Source of the DNA: Carnobacterium mobile DSM 4848
GTDB lineage: Bacteria; Bacillota; Bacilli; Lactobacillales; Carnobacteriaceae
NCBI RefSeq assembly: GCF_000744825.1
Contig: NZ_JQMR01000001.1
Location: 930,001 to 994,000 of the forward strand
Direction: 5' to 3'
DNA length: 64,000 nucleotides
The notes under the pieces were generated by a model that saw only the letters and a program-made list of their open reading frames with translations, made no database searches and was not told the DNA's origin. The position numbers and the translations under genes are program-made. Each line of letters opens with the position of its first letter. The stretch's first letter is position 1. Positions 46,555 to 55,664 of this stretch are shown here, one piece after another.

Positions 46555-47816
46555 TACTTAACCTCCCCCGATAAGAAAAACGCAGCTTTTAATTTCACAT
46601 GATTGGCAACATCTATAATATCCTCTTTTGTTACTTTATCAATATTAGCCAACCAATCTTCCAAACTTATTACTTCTCCCTTAGCCAATTGATTAGCATA
46701 TATGCGTTCAATGATTGCTCCAGAATTATCTTCTGATTGCAGCAATTGATTTTTCAGCATTTCTTTTGTTTGATTTATAGCTTCATCCGTAAAATTGCCG
46801 GATTGAATTTCTTTTAACTGCAGCGTAACGATTTCTTTTACTTGTTCCATTTTTTGACTGTCAATACCCGTTTGTACGATCAGCATTCCTCTAAATGTAT
46901 CTAAAGAACTAGAGGCATAATAAGCTAAACTTTCTTTTTCTCTTACATTTGTAAATAATTTAGAATGAGGAAAGCCGCCAAATAAGCCATTAAACACCTG
47001 TCCAGCATAGTAGTTAGCTTGGTGGTAAAAAACATCTGTCCCATAACCTAAATTAAACTTAGCTTGAGTAATTTCTTGCCGTTCTGTTTTTAAAATGACT
47101 TCTTCAATTGGAGGCTCGCTATAAAAAGCTGTTTGTGCTAGTTTTTTTCTTACTTTAAAAGGAAACTCTTTGAATTTTTCAGCTATTTCATTCTCGTTTA
47201 CATCGCCTAAAACATATAAATCGACTTGATCATTTAAGAGCATTTCTTGATAATACTCATACAATGAAGTAGCTGTGAGATCTGCTAAATCTTGTTTTGT
47301 TCCAATACTCGGAGTTTGTTGCCCTTTATCTTCAAAGAAAAGTTTCTGTAGTTCTAAACTAGCATAAGATTGTTTATCATCTGCTATAGAATCATAATAA
47401 TTCACCATATTTTCTTTTTCTCGTTCAAATGTTTCTTCGTCAAAATGTCCATTTAAGACATTTGGGTGAAAAATAACTTCTTTCAAGAAAGCAATTGCCT
47501 CAGATAAAACAGAATCTCCCATAGTCAAATATTTTTCGTTCACTACATTTAAAGAAACTGTCAGAATATGAAAAGTGCCTTTTTTACTAACTGCAGTACC
47601 AAAACTAGCACCGTAAAGATGAGACAATTCGCTTCTTAAAGCTGTTTGTGTTGGGTATTTTTTACTATTCGTTTCAATTAAGCTAGATATTAACGCTCTT
47701 TTAGTGATATTTTTTTTATTTAAAGGGGCACAAAACTTTGCAACTATTCTTACCGTTTTATATTTTTTGCTTGGTAAAACATGCAAATTAACGCCTTCGG
47801 TTAATTGGATGGACAT
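46554..47816 (-). CDS. ymfF: M16-family peptidase-like protein (YmfF-like, zinc motif lost)
   Basis: A 420-residue M16 fold protein, with sequence such as KLFTNVREKESLAYYASSS (about 287-305) characteristic of the family. At the place where HxxEH is expected it has ALISSLIETNSKKYP, so zinc-binding residues are missing. It is therefore probably the non-catalytic partner, as in other two-subunit M16 enzymes. The stop and the next start overlap (TAATG), implying coupled, equimolar synthesis with the YmfH-like protein. First gene of the cluster. Confidence 0.85.
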   Translation of the reverse strand: MSIQLTEGVNLHVLPSKKYKTVRIVAKFCAPLNKKNITKRALISSLIETNSKKYPTQTALRSELSHLYGASFGTAVSKKGTFHILTVSLNVVNEKYLTMGDSVLSEAIAFLKEVIFHPNVLNGHFDEETFEREKENMVNYYDSIADDKQSYASLELQKLFFEDKGQQTPSIGTKQDLADLTATSLYEYYQEMLLNDQVDLYVLGDVNENEIAEKFKEFPFKVRKKLAQTAFYSEPPIEEVILKTERQEITQAKFNLGYGTDVFYHQANYYAGQVFNGLFGGFPHSKLFTNVREKESLAYYASSSLDTFRGMLIVQTGIDSQKMEQVKEIVTLQLKEIQSGNFTDEAINQTKEMLKNQLLQSEDNSGAIIERIYANQLAKGEVISLEDWLANIDKVTKEDIIDVANHVKLKAAFFLSGEVK

Positions 47817-47902
47817 TCTTTTTCCTCCTCATTATAAAAAACAATCTATTCCTTAATCATAGATGAAAATCTTAAAAAAGTGAAGTATTGAATTCACTAC
47901 AA

Positions 47903-47942
47903 AAAAACAATCAAGAGATTTCTCTCCCAATTGTTTTTTACA
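47903..47942 (-). terminator. Terminator after the nucleoside ABC operon
   Basis: Minus-strand stem AACAAT..GAGA/TCTC..ATTGTT followed by TTTTTTT, just past the last permease gene stop at 47948. Confidence 0.7.
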
Positions 47943-47947
47943 CTCTT

Positions 47948-48907
47948 TTATTTTGATTTGATATAAGTCTTACCATTTGCTGCAGGTCCTTCTGATTTAC
48001 CGATAACTCCTACCAATACGATAATCGTGATCAAATAAGGAGCGATTTGCAGCCAGACACTTGGTACATCTTGGATAAATGGGATATAGTTGCCAATTAC
48101 ACCTAAACTTTGTGCAAATCCGAAGAAGATCGCTGCACCCATTGCACCTAGTGGATTCCATTTACCAAAAATCATAGCTGCCATTGCGATAAATCCTTGT
48201 CCCGCAATAGTTGAGCTTGAAAAGTTCAATGAGATAGCTTGAGCTTGAATAGCTCCTCCCATTCCACCCAAGAGACCCGATAACAATACACCAGCATACT
48301 TGGTCATGTACACATTAATGCCTAAAGTATCTGCGGCTTGCGGGTGTTCCCCAACTGATCTTAACCGCAATCCAAAACGAGTCTTGAATAAAACAAACCA
48401 ACATAACACGGCAATAAGAATTCCTACAAAAGCTGGTGCTGAAGTGCCTTTAAAGAAAATATCGCCAATAACGGGTATTTTTTCCAATAACGGAATATTA
48501 GCTTTTCCGAAATTTTTAGAAATAATATCTGTTTGACCACGGCCATCGTATAATACACGAGTTAAAAAGACAGCCAGAGCAGGCGCCATTAAATTAATAA
48601 CTGTTCCTGAAATAATATGATCTGCTCGTAAATTGATGGTCGCAACGGCATGAATCAATGAAAAGAGAATACCTATCAAACCGCCTACGATTACTCCTAT
48701 CCATGGCGTCCAATTGCCAAATTGACCCGCAAAGGACAGATTAAACACAATCGAGCCAAATGCTCCCATAACCATGATTCCTTCAAGTCCTACGTTAACG
48801 ATTCCACTGCGCTCAGAAAATGTACCACCGAGTGCTGTTAAAATAAGAGGAGCCGAATAAACTAACGCTGAAGAAAAGATAAGTTGCAACACACTTATAG
48901 TATCCAT
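47948..48907 (-). CDS. Nucleoside ABC transporter permease (NupQ/YufQ-like)
   Basis: A 319-residue polytopic permease of the branched-chain amino acid/nucleoside permease superfamily (BPD_transp_2). ALGGTFSERSGIVNVGLEGIM (about 26-46) is the hallmark of this subgroup, as is RSVGEHPQAADTLGINV. It forms the membrane channel with the other permease. It is the last gene of a four-gene operon with a BmpA lipoprotein, ATPase and permease, homologous to nupNOPQ in Bacillus, which imports guanosine and other nucleosides. The start is 2 bp from the previous stop. Confidence 0.9.
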   Translation of the reverse strand: MDTISVLQLIFSSALVYSAPLILTALGGTFSERSGIVNVGLEGIMVMGAFGSIVFNLSFAGQFGNWTPWIGVIVGGLIGILFSLIHAVATINLRADHIISGTVINLMAPALAVFLTRVLYDGRGQTDIISKNFGKANIPLLEKIPVIGDIFFKGTSAPAFVGILIAVLCWFVLFKTRFGLRLRSVGEHPQAADTLGINVYMTKYAGVLLSGLLGGMGGAIQAQAISLNFSSSTIAGQGFIAMAAMIFGKWNPLGAMGAAIFFGFAQSLGVIGNYIPFIQDVPSVWLQIAPYLITIIVLVGVIGKSEGPAANGKTYIKSK

Positions 48908-48908
48908 C

Positions 48909-49976
48909 TTATTTTACTCCTCCTTTATTTACTCTAGCCCGTTTATCGATAAAGAAACGAATCAAGTAATTAGCCCCTACAAAGAAAATAATCGAAGCAA
49001 TAACAATATCAACAACTTCTGTAGGTACTCCTGCCATTAATGGCATGCTGTTTCCACCGATTTTTAAAGCACCGAATAATAAAGCAGAGAATAAAATACC
49101 AACTGGACTGCCTAATCCAAGTAACGCAACGGCCATCCCATCAAACCCAATTGTCGGCATCGCTCCTTGGACGAAGATGTTTTGAAAAGTTCCCATTCCT
49201 TCCATTGCTCCGCCTAATCCGGCAAGCGCTCCACTAATCAGCATAGAAATTATAATATTGCGTTTTGTACTCATTCCGGCATATTTAGAAGCGTATGGAT
49301 TTAACCCTACTGCACGAATCTCAAAACCACTGGTTGTCTTTTTCATCAAGATCCAAACGATTAACGCCATGATCAAAGCCAAAAATATTCCAGCATGTAA
49401 AGTTGAATGACTCGTTAAGTCCGATAACCATTGCCAACGCAAACTTGCTTCTTTGGGAATACGCGCAGTCGAATCTGATGCATCGGTCAACACATTCCGA
49501 ATTAAATAATTTGTAGTATACAGTGCTGTATAGTTTAACATGATCGTTACAATTACTTCACTGGTATTAAAATAAGCTCGTAAAAATCCAGCAATTCCAG
49601 CCCATATTGCCCCAGCGGCAGCTCCCACTATCACGCTTAAGGTTAATAATATCATACCTGGCATTTCCGGAAATGACAGTGCGAACCAAACTGAACACAA
49701 CCAGCCTAAGAGTGCTTGTCCGGCAACTCCGATATTAAAGAAGCCGGCTGTATAAGCTACTGAAAAACCAAGAGCAGTAAAAATAAGCGGTGTTGCTTGT
49801 CTTAATGTTTCTCCGATATAAAATGAATTACCAAATGATCCCTTGATCATTGATTGATAGCCAGCAATTGGGTCATAACCAAATACTAACATGATCAATG
49901 CGCCCAATAATAATCCTAAAACAACAGAAAATATTGGAACTAATATATTATTCCACTTGCCTTTATTACTTAACAT
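48909..49976 (-). CDS. Nucleoside ABC transporter permease (NupP/YufP-like)
   Basis: The second permease of the nucleoside uptake system, 355 residues from ATG 49976, with about eight membrane helices. I chose this start because AAGGAG lies 7 nt upstream; the open frame begins 17 codons earlier inside the ATPase gene without a ribosome site. It overlaps the ATPase stop by 11 bp. GVAGQALLGW and RAVGLNPYASKYAGM (about 233-247) are typical of the subgroup. It functions with the NupQ-like permease in the membrane. Confidence 0.9.
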   Translation of the reverse strand: MLSNKGKWNNILVPIFSVVLGLLLGALIMLVFGYDPIAGYQSMIKGSFGNSFYIGETLRQATPLIFTALGFSVAYTAGFFNIGVAGQALLGWLCSVWFALSFPEMPGMILLTLSVIVGAAAGAIWAGIAGFLRAYFNTSEVIVTIMLNYTALYTTNYLIRNVLTDASDSTARIPKEASLRWQWLSDLTSHSTLHAGIFLALIMALIVWILMKKTTSGFEIRAVGLNPYASKYAGMSTKRNIIISMLISGALAGLGGAMEGMGTFQNIFVQGAMPTIGFDGMAVALLGLGSPVGILFSALLFGALKIGGNSMPLMAGVPTEVVDIVIASIIFFVGANYLIRFFIDKRARVNKGGVK

Positions 49977-51540
49977 GAGCCCGCTCCTTTCCGCCTTCTT
50001 GATCAGTAGCAGCTCTCGCTTTTTCAAGGGACGATCCTGCCATCAGCAACCCAAGTTCTTGTTGAGTTGTTTCTCTTGGTTTCACGAACGCGACAATCTG
50101 TCCATCATACATAACAGCAATGCGATCAGAGACATTTAAGATTTCATCTAATTCAAAGCTCATCAGTAAAACGGCTTTCCCTTTATCTCGTTGTTCGATT
50201 AAACGTTTGTGAATGTATTCAATCGCACCCACATCTAACCCACGTGTAGGCTGAGCTGCAATCAATAAAGAAGGATTACGATCGATTTCTCTGGCAATGA
50301 TGGCTTTTTGTTGATTTCCGCCTGACAATGCACTGGCAGGTACCATTTCACTTTGTGTCCGTACATCAAATTCTCCAATCAATTTTTTCGCATAATTTTT
50401 GATGGCTTTAGGATTCAAGAAACCGTTCTTGCTCAGTGGTTTTTGATAGTACGTTTGCAATGCAATATTTTCTTCTAAACTCATAGGTAGGATCAACCCA
50501 TATTTATGTCGGTCTTCCGGAATATGTCCTAAGCCATTTTCAGTGATTTTACGTGGCGGATTATTTTGAATTTCTTTTCCATTCAAACTAATTTTTCCAC
50601 TCTCTACTTTAGCCAATCCTGTGATAGCTTGGATCAACTCGCTTTGTCCATTTCCATCTATTCCAGCAATTCCCAGCACTTCACCTGCATGTACTTCTAA
50701 ACTCAGTTTCTTAACAGCTTCTAACCCGCGATCTTCTTTGACTGTGATATCTTGAACAGAAAGAACAACTTCTTTAGGCTGCGCTTCTTTTTTTTCGGTT
50801 TTAAAGGAAACTGAACGCCCTACCATCATATCTGCTAGTTCTTGTTGAGAAGTAGCAGATACATCTACTGTATCAATACTTTGTCCGCGACGAATAACAG
50901 TACACCGATTAGCCACTTGCTTAATTTCATCCAGTTTATGTGTAATTAAAATAATTGATTTTCCTTCATGCGTAAGAGCCTTCATAATTTGCATCAATTC
51001 TTTGATTTCTTGAGGAGTCAATACAGCGGTAGGCTCATCAAAAATCAAGATTTCTGCTCCACGATATAACGTTTTAAGAATTTCTACCCGTTGCTCCATT
51101 CCAACTGAGATAGATTCTACTTTTGCAGCTGGGTCTACTAATAATCCATATTTTTCCGATAAATCTTTTATTGCTTGTTTTGCTGTTTTTTTATCCAAAA
51201 AACCAGCTGTATTTGGTTCACTGCCTAAAATGATATTTTCAGTTACCGTGAACTTTTTTACCAGCATAAAATGTTGATGAACCATTCCGATTCCCAGTTT
51301 ATTAGCCACACCTGGAGAATGAATCGTCACTTCTTTTCCATTCATCAGGATTTTTCCTGAAGTCGGCTCTAAAAGTCCTGATAAAATGTTCATCAAAGTA
51401 GATTTCCCTGCTCCATTTTCACCTAACAGCGCATGAATTTCACCTTTTTTTAGCTGCAAATTGATATTATCGTTCGCTTTAAAGGTACCAAATTCCTTGG
51501 TAATACCTTTCATTTCTATGACGAAATCCGTTTCCGACAC
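49966..51540 (-). CDS. Nucleoside ABC transporter ATPase (NupO/YufO-like, tandem ABC)
   Basis: A tandem-domain ABC ATPase of the ribose/nucleoside type, 524 residues from GTG 51540. AAGGAG is 10 nt before that GTG, whereas the upstream in-frame ATG (51582) has none. The first domain has Walker A GENGAGKST and Walker B ILIFDEPTAVLTPQE. The second has GIDGNGQSEL, lacking the normal Lys, and SGGNQQK, as is usual for this family. It energises the two permeases with the BmpA-like binding protein. Confidence 0.92.
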   Translation of the reverse strand: MSETDFVIEMKGITKEFGTFKANDNINLQLKKGEIHALLGENGAGKSTLMNILSGLLEPTSGKILMNGKEVTIHSPGVANKLGIGMVHQHFMLVKKFTVTENIILGSEPNTAGFLDKKTAKQAIKDLSEKYGLLVDPAAKVESISVGMEQRVEILKTLYRGAEILIFDEPTAVLTPQEIKELMQIMKALTHEGKSIILITHKLDEIKQVANRCTVIRRGQSIDTVDVSATSQQELADMMVGRSVSFKTEKKEAQPKEVVLSVQDITVKEDRGLEAVKKLSLEVHAGEVLGIAGIDGNGQSELIQAITGLAKVESGKISLNGKEIQNNPPRKITENGLGHIPEDRHKYGLILPMSLEENIALQTYYQKPLSKNGFLNPKAIKNYAKKLIGEFDVRTQSEMVPASALSGGNQQKAIIAREIDRNPSLLIAAQPTRGLDVGAIEYIHKRLIEQRDKGKAVLLMSFELDEILNVSDRIAVMYDGQIVAFVKPRETTQQELGLLMAGSSLEKARAATDQEGGKERAHVK

Positions 51541-51735
51541 GATAGACTCACTCCTTTTCACCTGCTTGAATTCATTATCCATTATACGTTATTTACTAAC
51601 AAGGAGCTACAGAGAATTTTCTTTTTATTCTAATCGTAAATCCAGCGCTTTCACTTTTTTCATTTTTTAAGCTGCTCCTCAATATGGTACAGTGCAAGAA
51701 ATATTTTAGTGTTTTATAAAAAACGATAAGAGATG

Positions 51736-51766
51736 AAAAGGCCGGAATAAATACCCGGCCTTTTTG
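51736..51766 (-). terminator. Terminator/attenuator between bmpA-like and ATPase genes
   Basis: AAAAGGCCGG (51736-51745) and CCGGCCTTTT (about 51755-51764) form a GC-rich 10-bp stem with T-runs. It probably lets the binding protein be made in excess over the transporter. Confidence 0.85.
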
Positions 51767-51795
51767 TCGACATTCAACTTCGTCTTACTAATTTC

Positions 51796-52857
51796 TTATT
51801 TTTCTGGAGTTTGAGGTACTTCAATGTCGCCATTGATGATTTTTTCTTTGTAATCTGCTACTGTCTTTTTAACTTCGTCTGTTAAGTTGCCGTCTGTTAT
51901 ATCAACGCCGCCTTCAGCTAAACCAAAGTTTGTTGTTTCTCCACCAGTAAAGTTTCCAGCCATTGCATCATTCGAAATATCTTTCACTGCTGCGCCTACA
52001 CCTTTAAGCGTAGAAGTTAAAGTCAAGTTACCTGAATCATATTTACCTTCAGCTTCTTGGTCGCGGTCTACACCGATTACCCATATTTTTTTAGAAGAAT
52101 CAGCTTTCATACGGTCTTTAGCCTCTGAGAACACGCCATTACCTGAATCACCAGCTGCTTGATAAATAATATCGATGCCGCTGCTGTACATTGCCGCTGC
52201 TAATTGTTTTCCACGTGCTGCATCTCCGAAAGAACCCACATATTCCACTTTTACATCGATAGATGGATCAACTTCTTTAACGCCGGCAACAAAACCAGCT
52301 TCAAAACGTGAGATAACATCACTTTCTTGTCCGCCGATAAATCCGATTTTACCTGTTTCTGTTGATTCTGCTGCAGCTACACCTGCTAAGAAAGCTGCTT
52401 CATGGTCTTTGAACAAAACAGATTCAACGTTTGGAGCATCTATAACATCATCAATAATAACAAAATGTTGATCTTCGTTTTGTTCTGCCACATCTGTCAT
52501 GGCTTCTTTTAATTTATAACCGATACCAAAAATCAAGTCAAAATCAGCATTTACTCCACTATTTAAATTGGTTACAAAATCTGAGTCTTCATTTGATTGT
52601 ATATAAGTATACCCTTCTGCGCCTTCTTTTTTACCGTTATCTTTACCCCATTCTTGCATACCTTCCCATGCAGATTGGTTAAAAGATTTATCATCTACTC
52701 CACCTACGTCAGTGACCATCATGACAGAAAAATCGTCACCTGATTTTTTTGCAGAATCTGAAGAAGCTGTATCTGAATCATTTGATCCACAGGCTGCTAA
52801 CGTCGCACCTGAAACTAATCCTAAAGCTAAAAGACTCATAAAATTGCGTTTTTTCAT
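51796..52857 (-). CDS. BmpA-family nucleoside-binding lipoprotein (NupN/PnrA-like)
   Basis: The extracellular solute-binding component of the nucleoside ABC importer, 353 residues from ATG 52857; a start six codons upstream would precede the signal peptide. The signal peptide ends in the lipobox LAAC (Cys about 22), followed by a Ser/Asp linker. The BmpA/PnrA fold has MVTDVGGVDDKSFNQSAWEG (about 45-64) and DSGNGVFSEAKDRM. It is the first gene of the operon, separated from the ATPase by a terminator or attenuator. An upstream CcpA-like site is possible. Confidence 0.92.
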   Translation of the reverse strand: MKKRNFMSLLALGLVSGATLAACGSNDSDTASSDSAKKSGDDFSVMMVTDVGGVDDKSFNQSAWEGMQEWGKDNGKKEGAEGYTYIQSNEDSDFVTNLNSGVNADFDLIFGIGYKLKEAMTDVAEQNEDQHFVIIDDVIDAPNVESVLFKDHEAAFLAGVAAAESTETGKIGFIGGQESDVISRFEAGFVAGVKEVDPSIDVKVEYVGSFGDAARGKQLAAAMYSSGIDIIYQAAGDSGNGVFSEAKDRMKADSSKKIWVIGVDRDQEAEGKYDSGNLTLTSTLKGVGAAVKDISNDAMAGNFTGGETTNFGLAEGGVDITDGNLTDEVKKTVADYKEKIINGDIEVPQTPEK

Positions 52858-52875
52858 TAAAAAAACCCCCAACAT

Positions 52876-53191
52876 TTTTTTAGTGCGAATAAATTACCAT
52901 TCATTCACCCTCAATAAGTATAGTACCATCTTTAATCTATAAAATAAACAACAAAACGATGATTGCAAACGTTTTACTCAAAAATTGTTCACTTTTTAAT
53001 CTCCTTCTCATCTAAGATAAAAAAACTTGTTAAAACAGGAATAGGGCAAACAACATTTAGAGCTGAAGCTGATGCATTCCTAATAAATCCGAGTCCGATT
53101 TTTTTTGTAAATCTCAGATAACAACTGTGACAATAAGCAAAAAGAGATAAGCATTTGTCTCATCTCTCCTCACTCTTTCCTTTTACTTTAT
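52876..53191. other. Gene-free spacer between the ftsK and bmpA-like genes
   Basis: About 316 bp, AT-rich. It holds the promoter region of the bmpA-like gene. A cre-like sequence (TGCAAACGTTTTAC, 52964-52977) with the core AAACGTTT is visible about 110 bp before the start. I see no ORF with a ribosome site and no riboswitch pattern I recognise. The ftsK terminator was not found with confidence. Confidence 0.45.
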
Positions 53192-55534
53192 TTAAATTCC
53201 TGCATTTTCTTCTTCAGGATTACCAGGTACTTCTGTAATGTTTACTTTTCTTGGCTTGCTTCCTTCTGAAGGTCCTATTATCCCCCGCATCTCCATCTCG
53301 TCAATCAAACGAGCAGCTCGGTTGTATCCAATTCTAAAACGTCTTTGCAATAAAGAAATACTGGCTGTCTGCATTTCCACAATCATTTGGACAGCTTCAT
53401 CGTATACTTCGTCTTGGACTTCTCCACTGACAGATTCCGGTTCATCAACAGGCATCATTTCCTCTACGTAGTTGGCTCCCTGTTGACCTGTAACATATGA
53501 AACGACACGTTCTACTTCATCGTCTGAAATAAACGCTCCTTGAACACGAACCGGTTTGTTTTCTCCCATTGGCAAGTAAAGCATATCTCCTCTTCCAAGA
53601 AGTTTTTCAGCTCCGCTGCTATCAATGATCGTTCGTGAATCCGTTCCACTTGAAACGGCAAACGCAATACGTGAGGGAACGTTTGCTTTGATGATACCAG
53701 TTATGACATCGACACTTGGCCGTTGTGTAGCCAAAATCATATGGATTCCAGCTGCTCTTGCCATTTGTGCCAAGCGTATAATAGCATCTTCCACTTCATT
53801 ACTTGCTACCATCATTAAATCAGCCAACTCATCTACAACGACTACAATAAAAGGAAGTGTAGGATGATTCGCACCCTCTTCTAAGTTCTTTTCTAGCACG
53901 AACTGATTGTACCCGGTAATGTTCCGCTGACCGCTGGCAGCAAAAAGTTCATACCGTTGTTCCATTTCAGCAACTACTTTTTGTAGAGCCTGTGCTGCTT
54001 TCTTAGGATTTGTGACAACAGGTGTCAATAAATGCGGGATACCGTTATAAACATTCAATTCTACCATTTTAGGATCGATCATCATTAATTTCACTTCATT
54101 TGGTTTAGCTTTCATCAACAGACTAGTAATTATTCCATTAATACAGACCGATTTTCCGCTTCCTGTTGAACCCGCCACTAATAAATGGGGCATTTTAGTT
54201 AAATCAGCCATCGCCACATTGCCTGAAATGTCTCTGCCTAGAGGTACTTCTAAAAGTTTTTCGTTGTTTTTTACTTGTCCTTCAATTACATTACGAAAAG
54301 CCACTAAACTCACTTCACTATTTGGAACTTCTATTCCAATAAACGGTTTCCCCGGAATCGGAGCTTCCATTCGAATGTCTTTCGCTGCTAATGCTAGTGC
54401 TAAATCATCGCTTAAACTTACTATCTTGCTAACTTTTACGCCGACAGCCGGTTGAATCTCATATTTAGTCACAGCCGGTCCCAAATTAGCTTTGGTTACT
54501 TTAGCATCTACACCAAAACTTGCAAAAGTTTCTTCTAGTTTTTTTACATTTTGTTGAATCAACGTGTATTCATTTGTTTGGTCCGTCTCTTTTATTTCAT
54601 CTAGTAACGTAACCGGCGGAAGTTGGTAATCTGTATTTTCAACTTCCATTTTAATTTCAAAATCTAAATTATTTTCATTGACTGGCTCTTCTTCGACTGC
54701 TCTTTTTTTATTTTGTTCATCTGTTTGTACCCGTCTTTGATAACTGTCGATTTCTAATTGCTGCTGCTCGACATCATCAGGTAGCACATTATTTTCTATT
54801 TGTCCTGATGAATGTTCTTTTTTTAATGGTTTTTTTTCAGGTTTTAACGTCTTCTTGTTCGTTTCCTTATCCATTACTGAGGAAGTTTTATTTTTTTCTT
54901 TCAGTTTCTGCCGTTCTCGAATCCTCGCTAAAATTGAAGCAAAGAATGATTGAACAAATTGACTGATCTGTTTAACTGCGCTTCGTATTATCTCCATAAA
55001 TTTTTTAAAAGATAAGTCAAAAATAAAAAAGAACCCGATAAACCAAAAAATGCCAACTAACAAATACGTCCCCCATTGAGAGAATAGGAAATAACTGGCT
55101 GCGTATAAAACTGCTCCAATCAGCCCGCCGCCTAAAGACTGGACAATTTCATTTTTAGCCATGTCCGTCATAAAAAAACGCAAGGTTGCTGAGATCACAT
55201 TTAAATCTGAGTGAATAATGGGAGAAAACAAGCGAGCATGCAGCAACAATAAAATACCTGCATAAAGTATTCCCAAGCCAATCAATCGTTTGTTTTTAAA
55301 CGGCGGCTCTGTTCCTTTAAAAATTAAATAGCCACCGTATAAAGCGACTAATAATGCAGCAAACATAAATGTATTCCCTACAAAAAAGCGGAATAAGTTC
55401 GCACTTAAAATACCGACAAATCCTAATTGAGAGGCTGCAAATAAACTTAAAATAATAAATAGTATTCCAATAATTTCAATTGAAAAACTTTGTTGTTCTC
55501 TTTTTTTAGTCGTACTCTTTTTTTTAGCTGCCAC
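53192..55534 (-). CDS. ftsK: DNA translocase FtsK/SpoIIIE
   Basis: A septum-located motor that pumps chromosome DNA during division. The 780-residue protein has an N-terminal region with four or five membrane helices (about 20-175), a charged linker (about 185-320), an alpha-beta motor with Walker [12 protein letters not shown] (about 452-462) and Walker [14 protein letters not shown] (about 561-573). A C-terminal winged-helix gamma domain follows (about 700-760, [20 protein letters not shown]). The start is GTG 55534 with AAGGAGG 10 nt upstream. Confidence 0.95.
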   Translation of the reverse strand: MAAKKKSTTKKREQQSFSIEIIGILFIILSLFAASQLGFVGILSANLFRFFVGNTFMFAALLVALYGGYLIFKGTEPPFKNKRLIGLGILYAGILLLLHARLFSPIIHSDLNVISATLRFFMTDMAKNEIVQSLGGGLIGAVLYAASYFLFSQWGTYLLVGIFWFIGFFFIFDLSFKKFMEIIRSAVKQISQFVQSFFASILARIRERQKLKEKNKTSSVMDKETNKKTLKPEKKPLKKEHSSGQIENNVLPDDVEQQQLEIDSYQRRVQTDEQNKKRAVEEEPVNENNLDFEIKMEVENTDYQLPPVTLLDEIKETDQTNEYTLIQQNVKKLEETFASFGVDAKVTKANLGPAVTKYEIQPAVGVKVSKIVSLSDDLALALAAKDIRMEAPIPGKPFIGIEVPNSEVSLVAFRNVIEGQVKNNEKLLEVPLGRDISGNVAMADLTKMPHLLVAGSTGSGKSVCINGIITSLLMKAKPNEVKLMMIDPKMVELNVYNGIPHLLTPVVTNPKKAAQALQKVVAEMEQRYELFAASGQRNITGYNQFVLEKNLEEGANHPTLPFIVVVVDELADLMMVASNEVEDAIIRLAQMARAAGIHMILATQRPSVDVITGIIKANVPSRIAFAVSSGTDSRTIIDSSGAEKLLGRGDMLYLPMGENKPVRVQGAFISDDEVERVVSYVTGQQGANYVEEMMPVDEPESVSGEVQDEVYDEAVQMIVEMQTASISLLQRRFRIGYNRAARLIDEMEMRGIIGPSEGSKPRKVNITEVPGNPEEENAGI

Positions 55535-55615
55535 AACTACAGAACCTCCTTTGACACTTCTTTCCTATTATACACAAAATAAATAAAAAGCGGAATCGTC
55601 TCTCTAAACAAACAC

Positions 55616-55655
55616 AAAGCCTTATATTTCAACTTTCAAAATATAAGGCTTTTGT
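55616..55655 (-). terminator. Terminator after topB
   Basis: AAAGCCTTATATTT (55616-55629) and AAATATAAGGCTTT (55639-55652) form a perfect 14-bp stem just past the topB stop; T-rich on both sides. Confidence 0.82.
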
Positions 55656-55664
55656 ATTTTCCTT

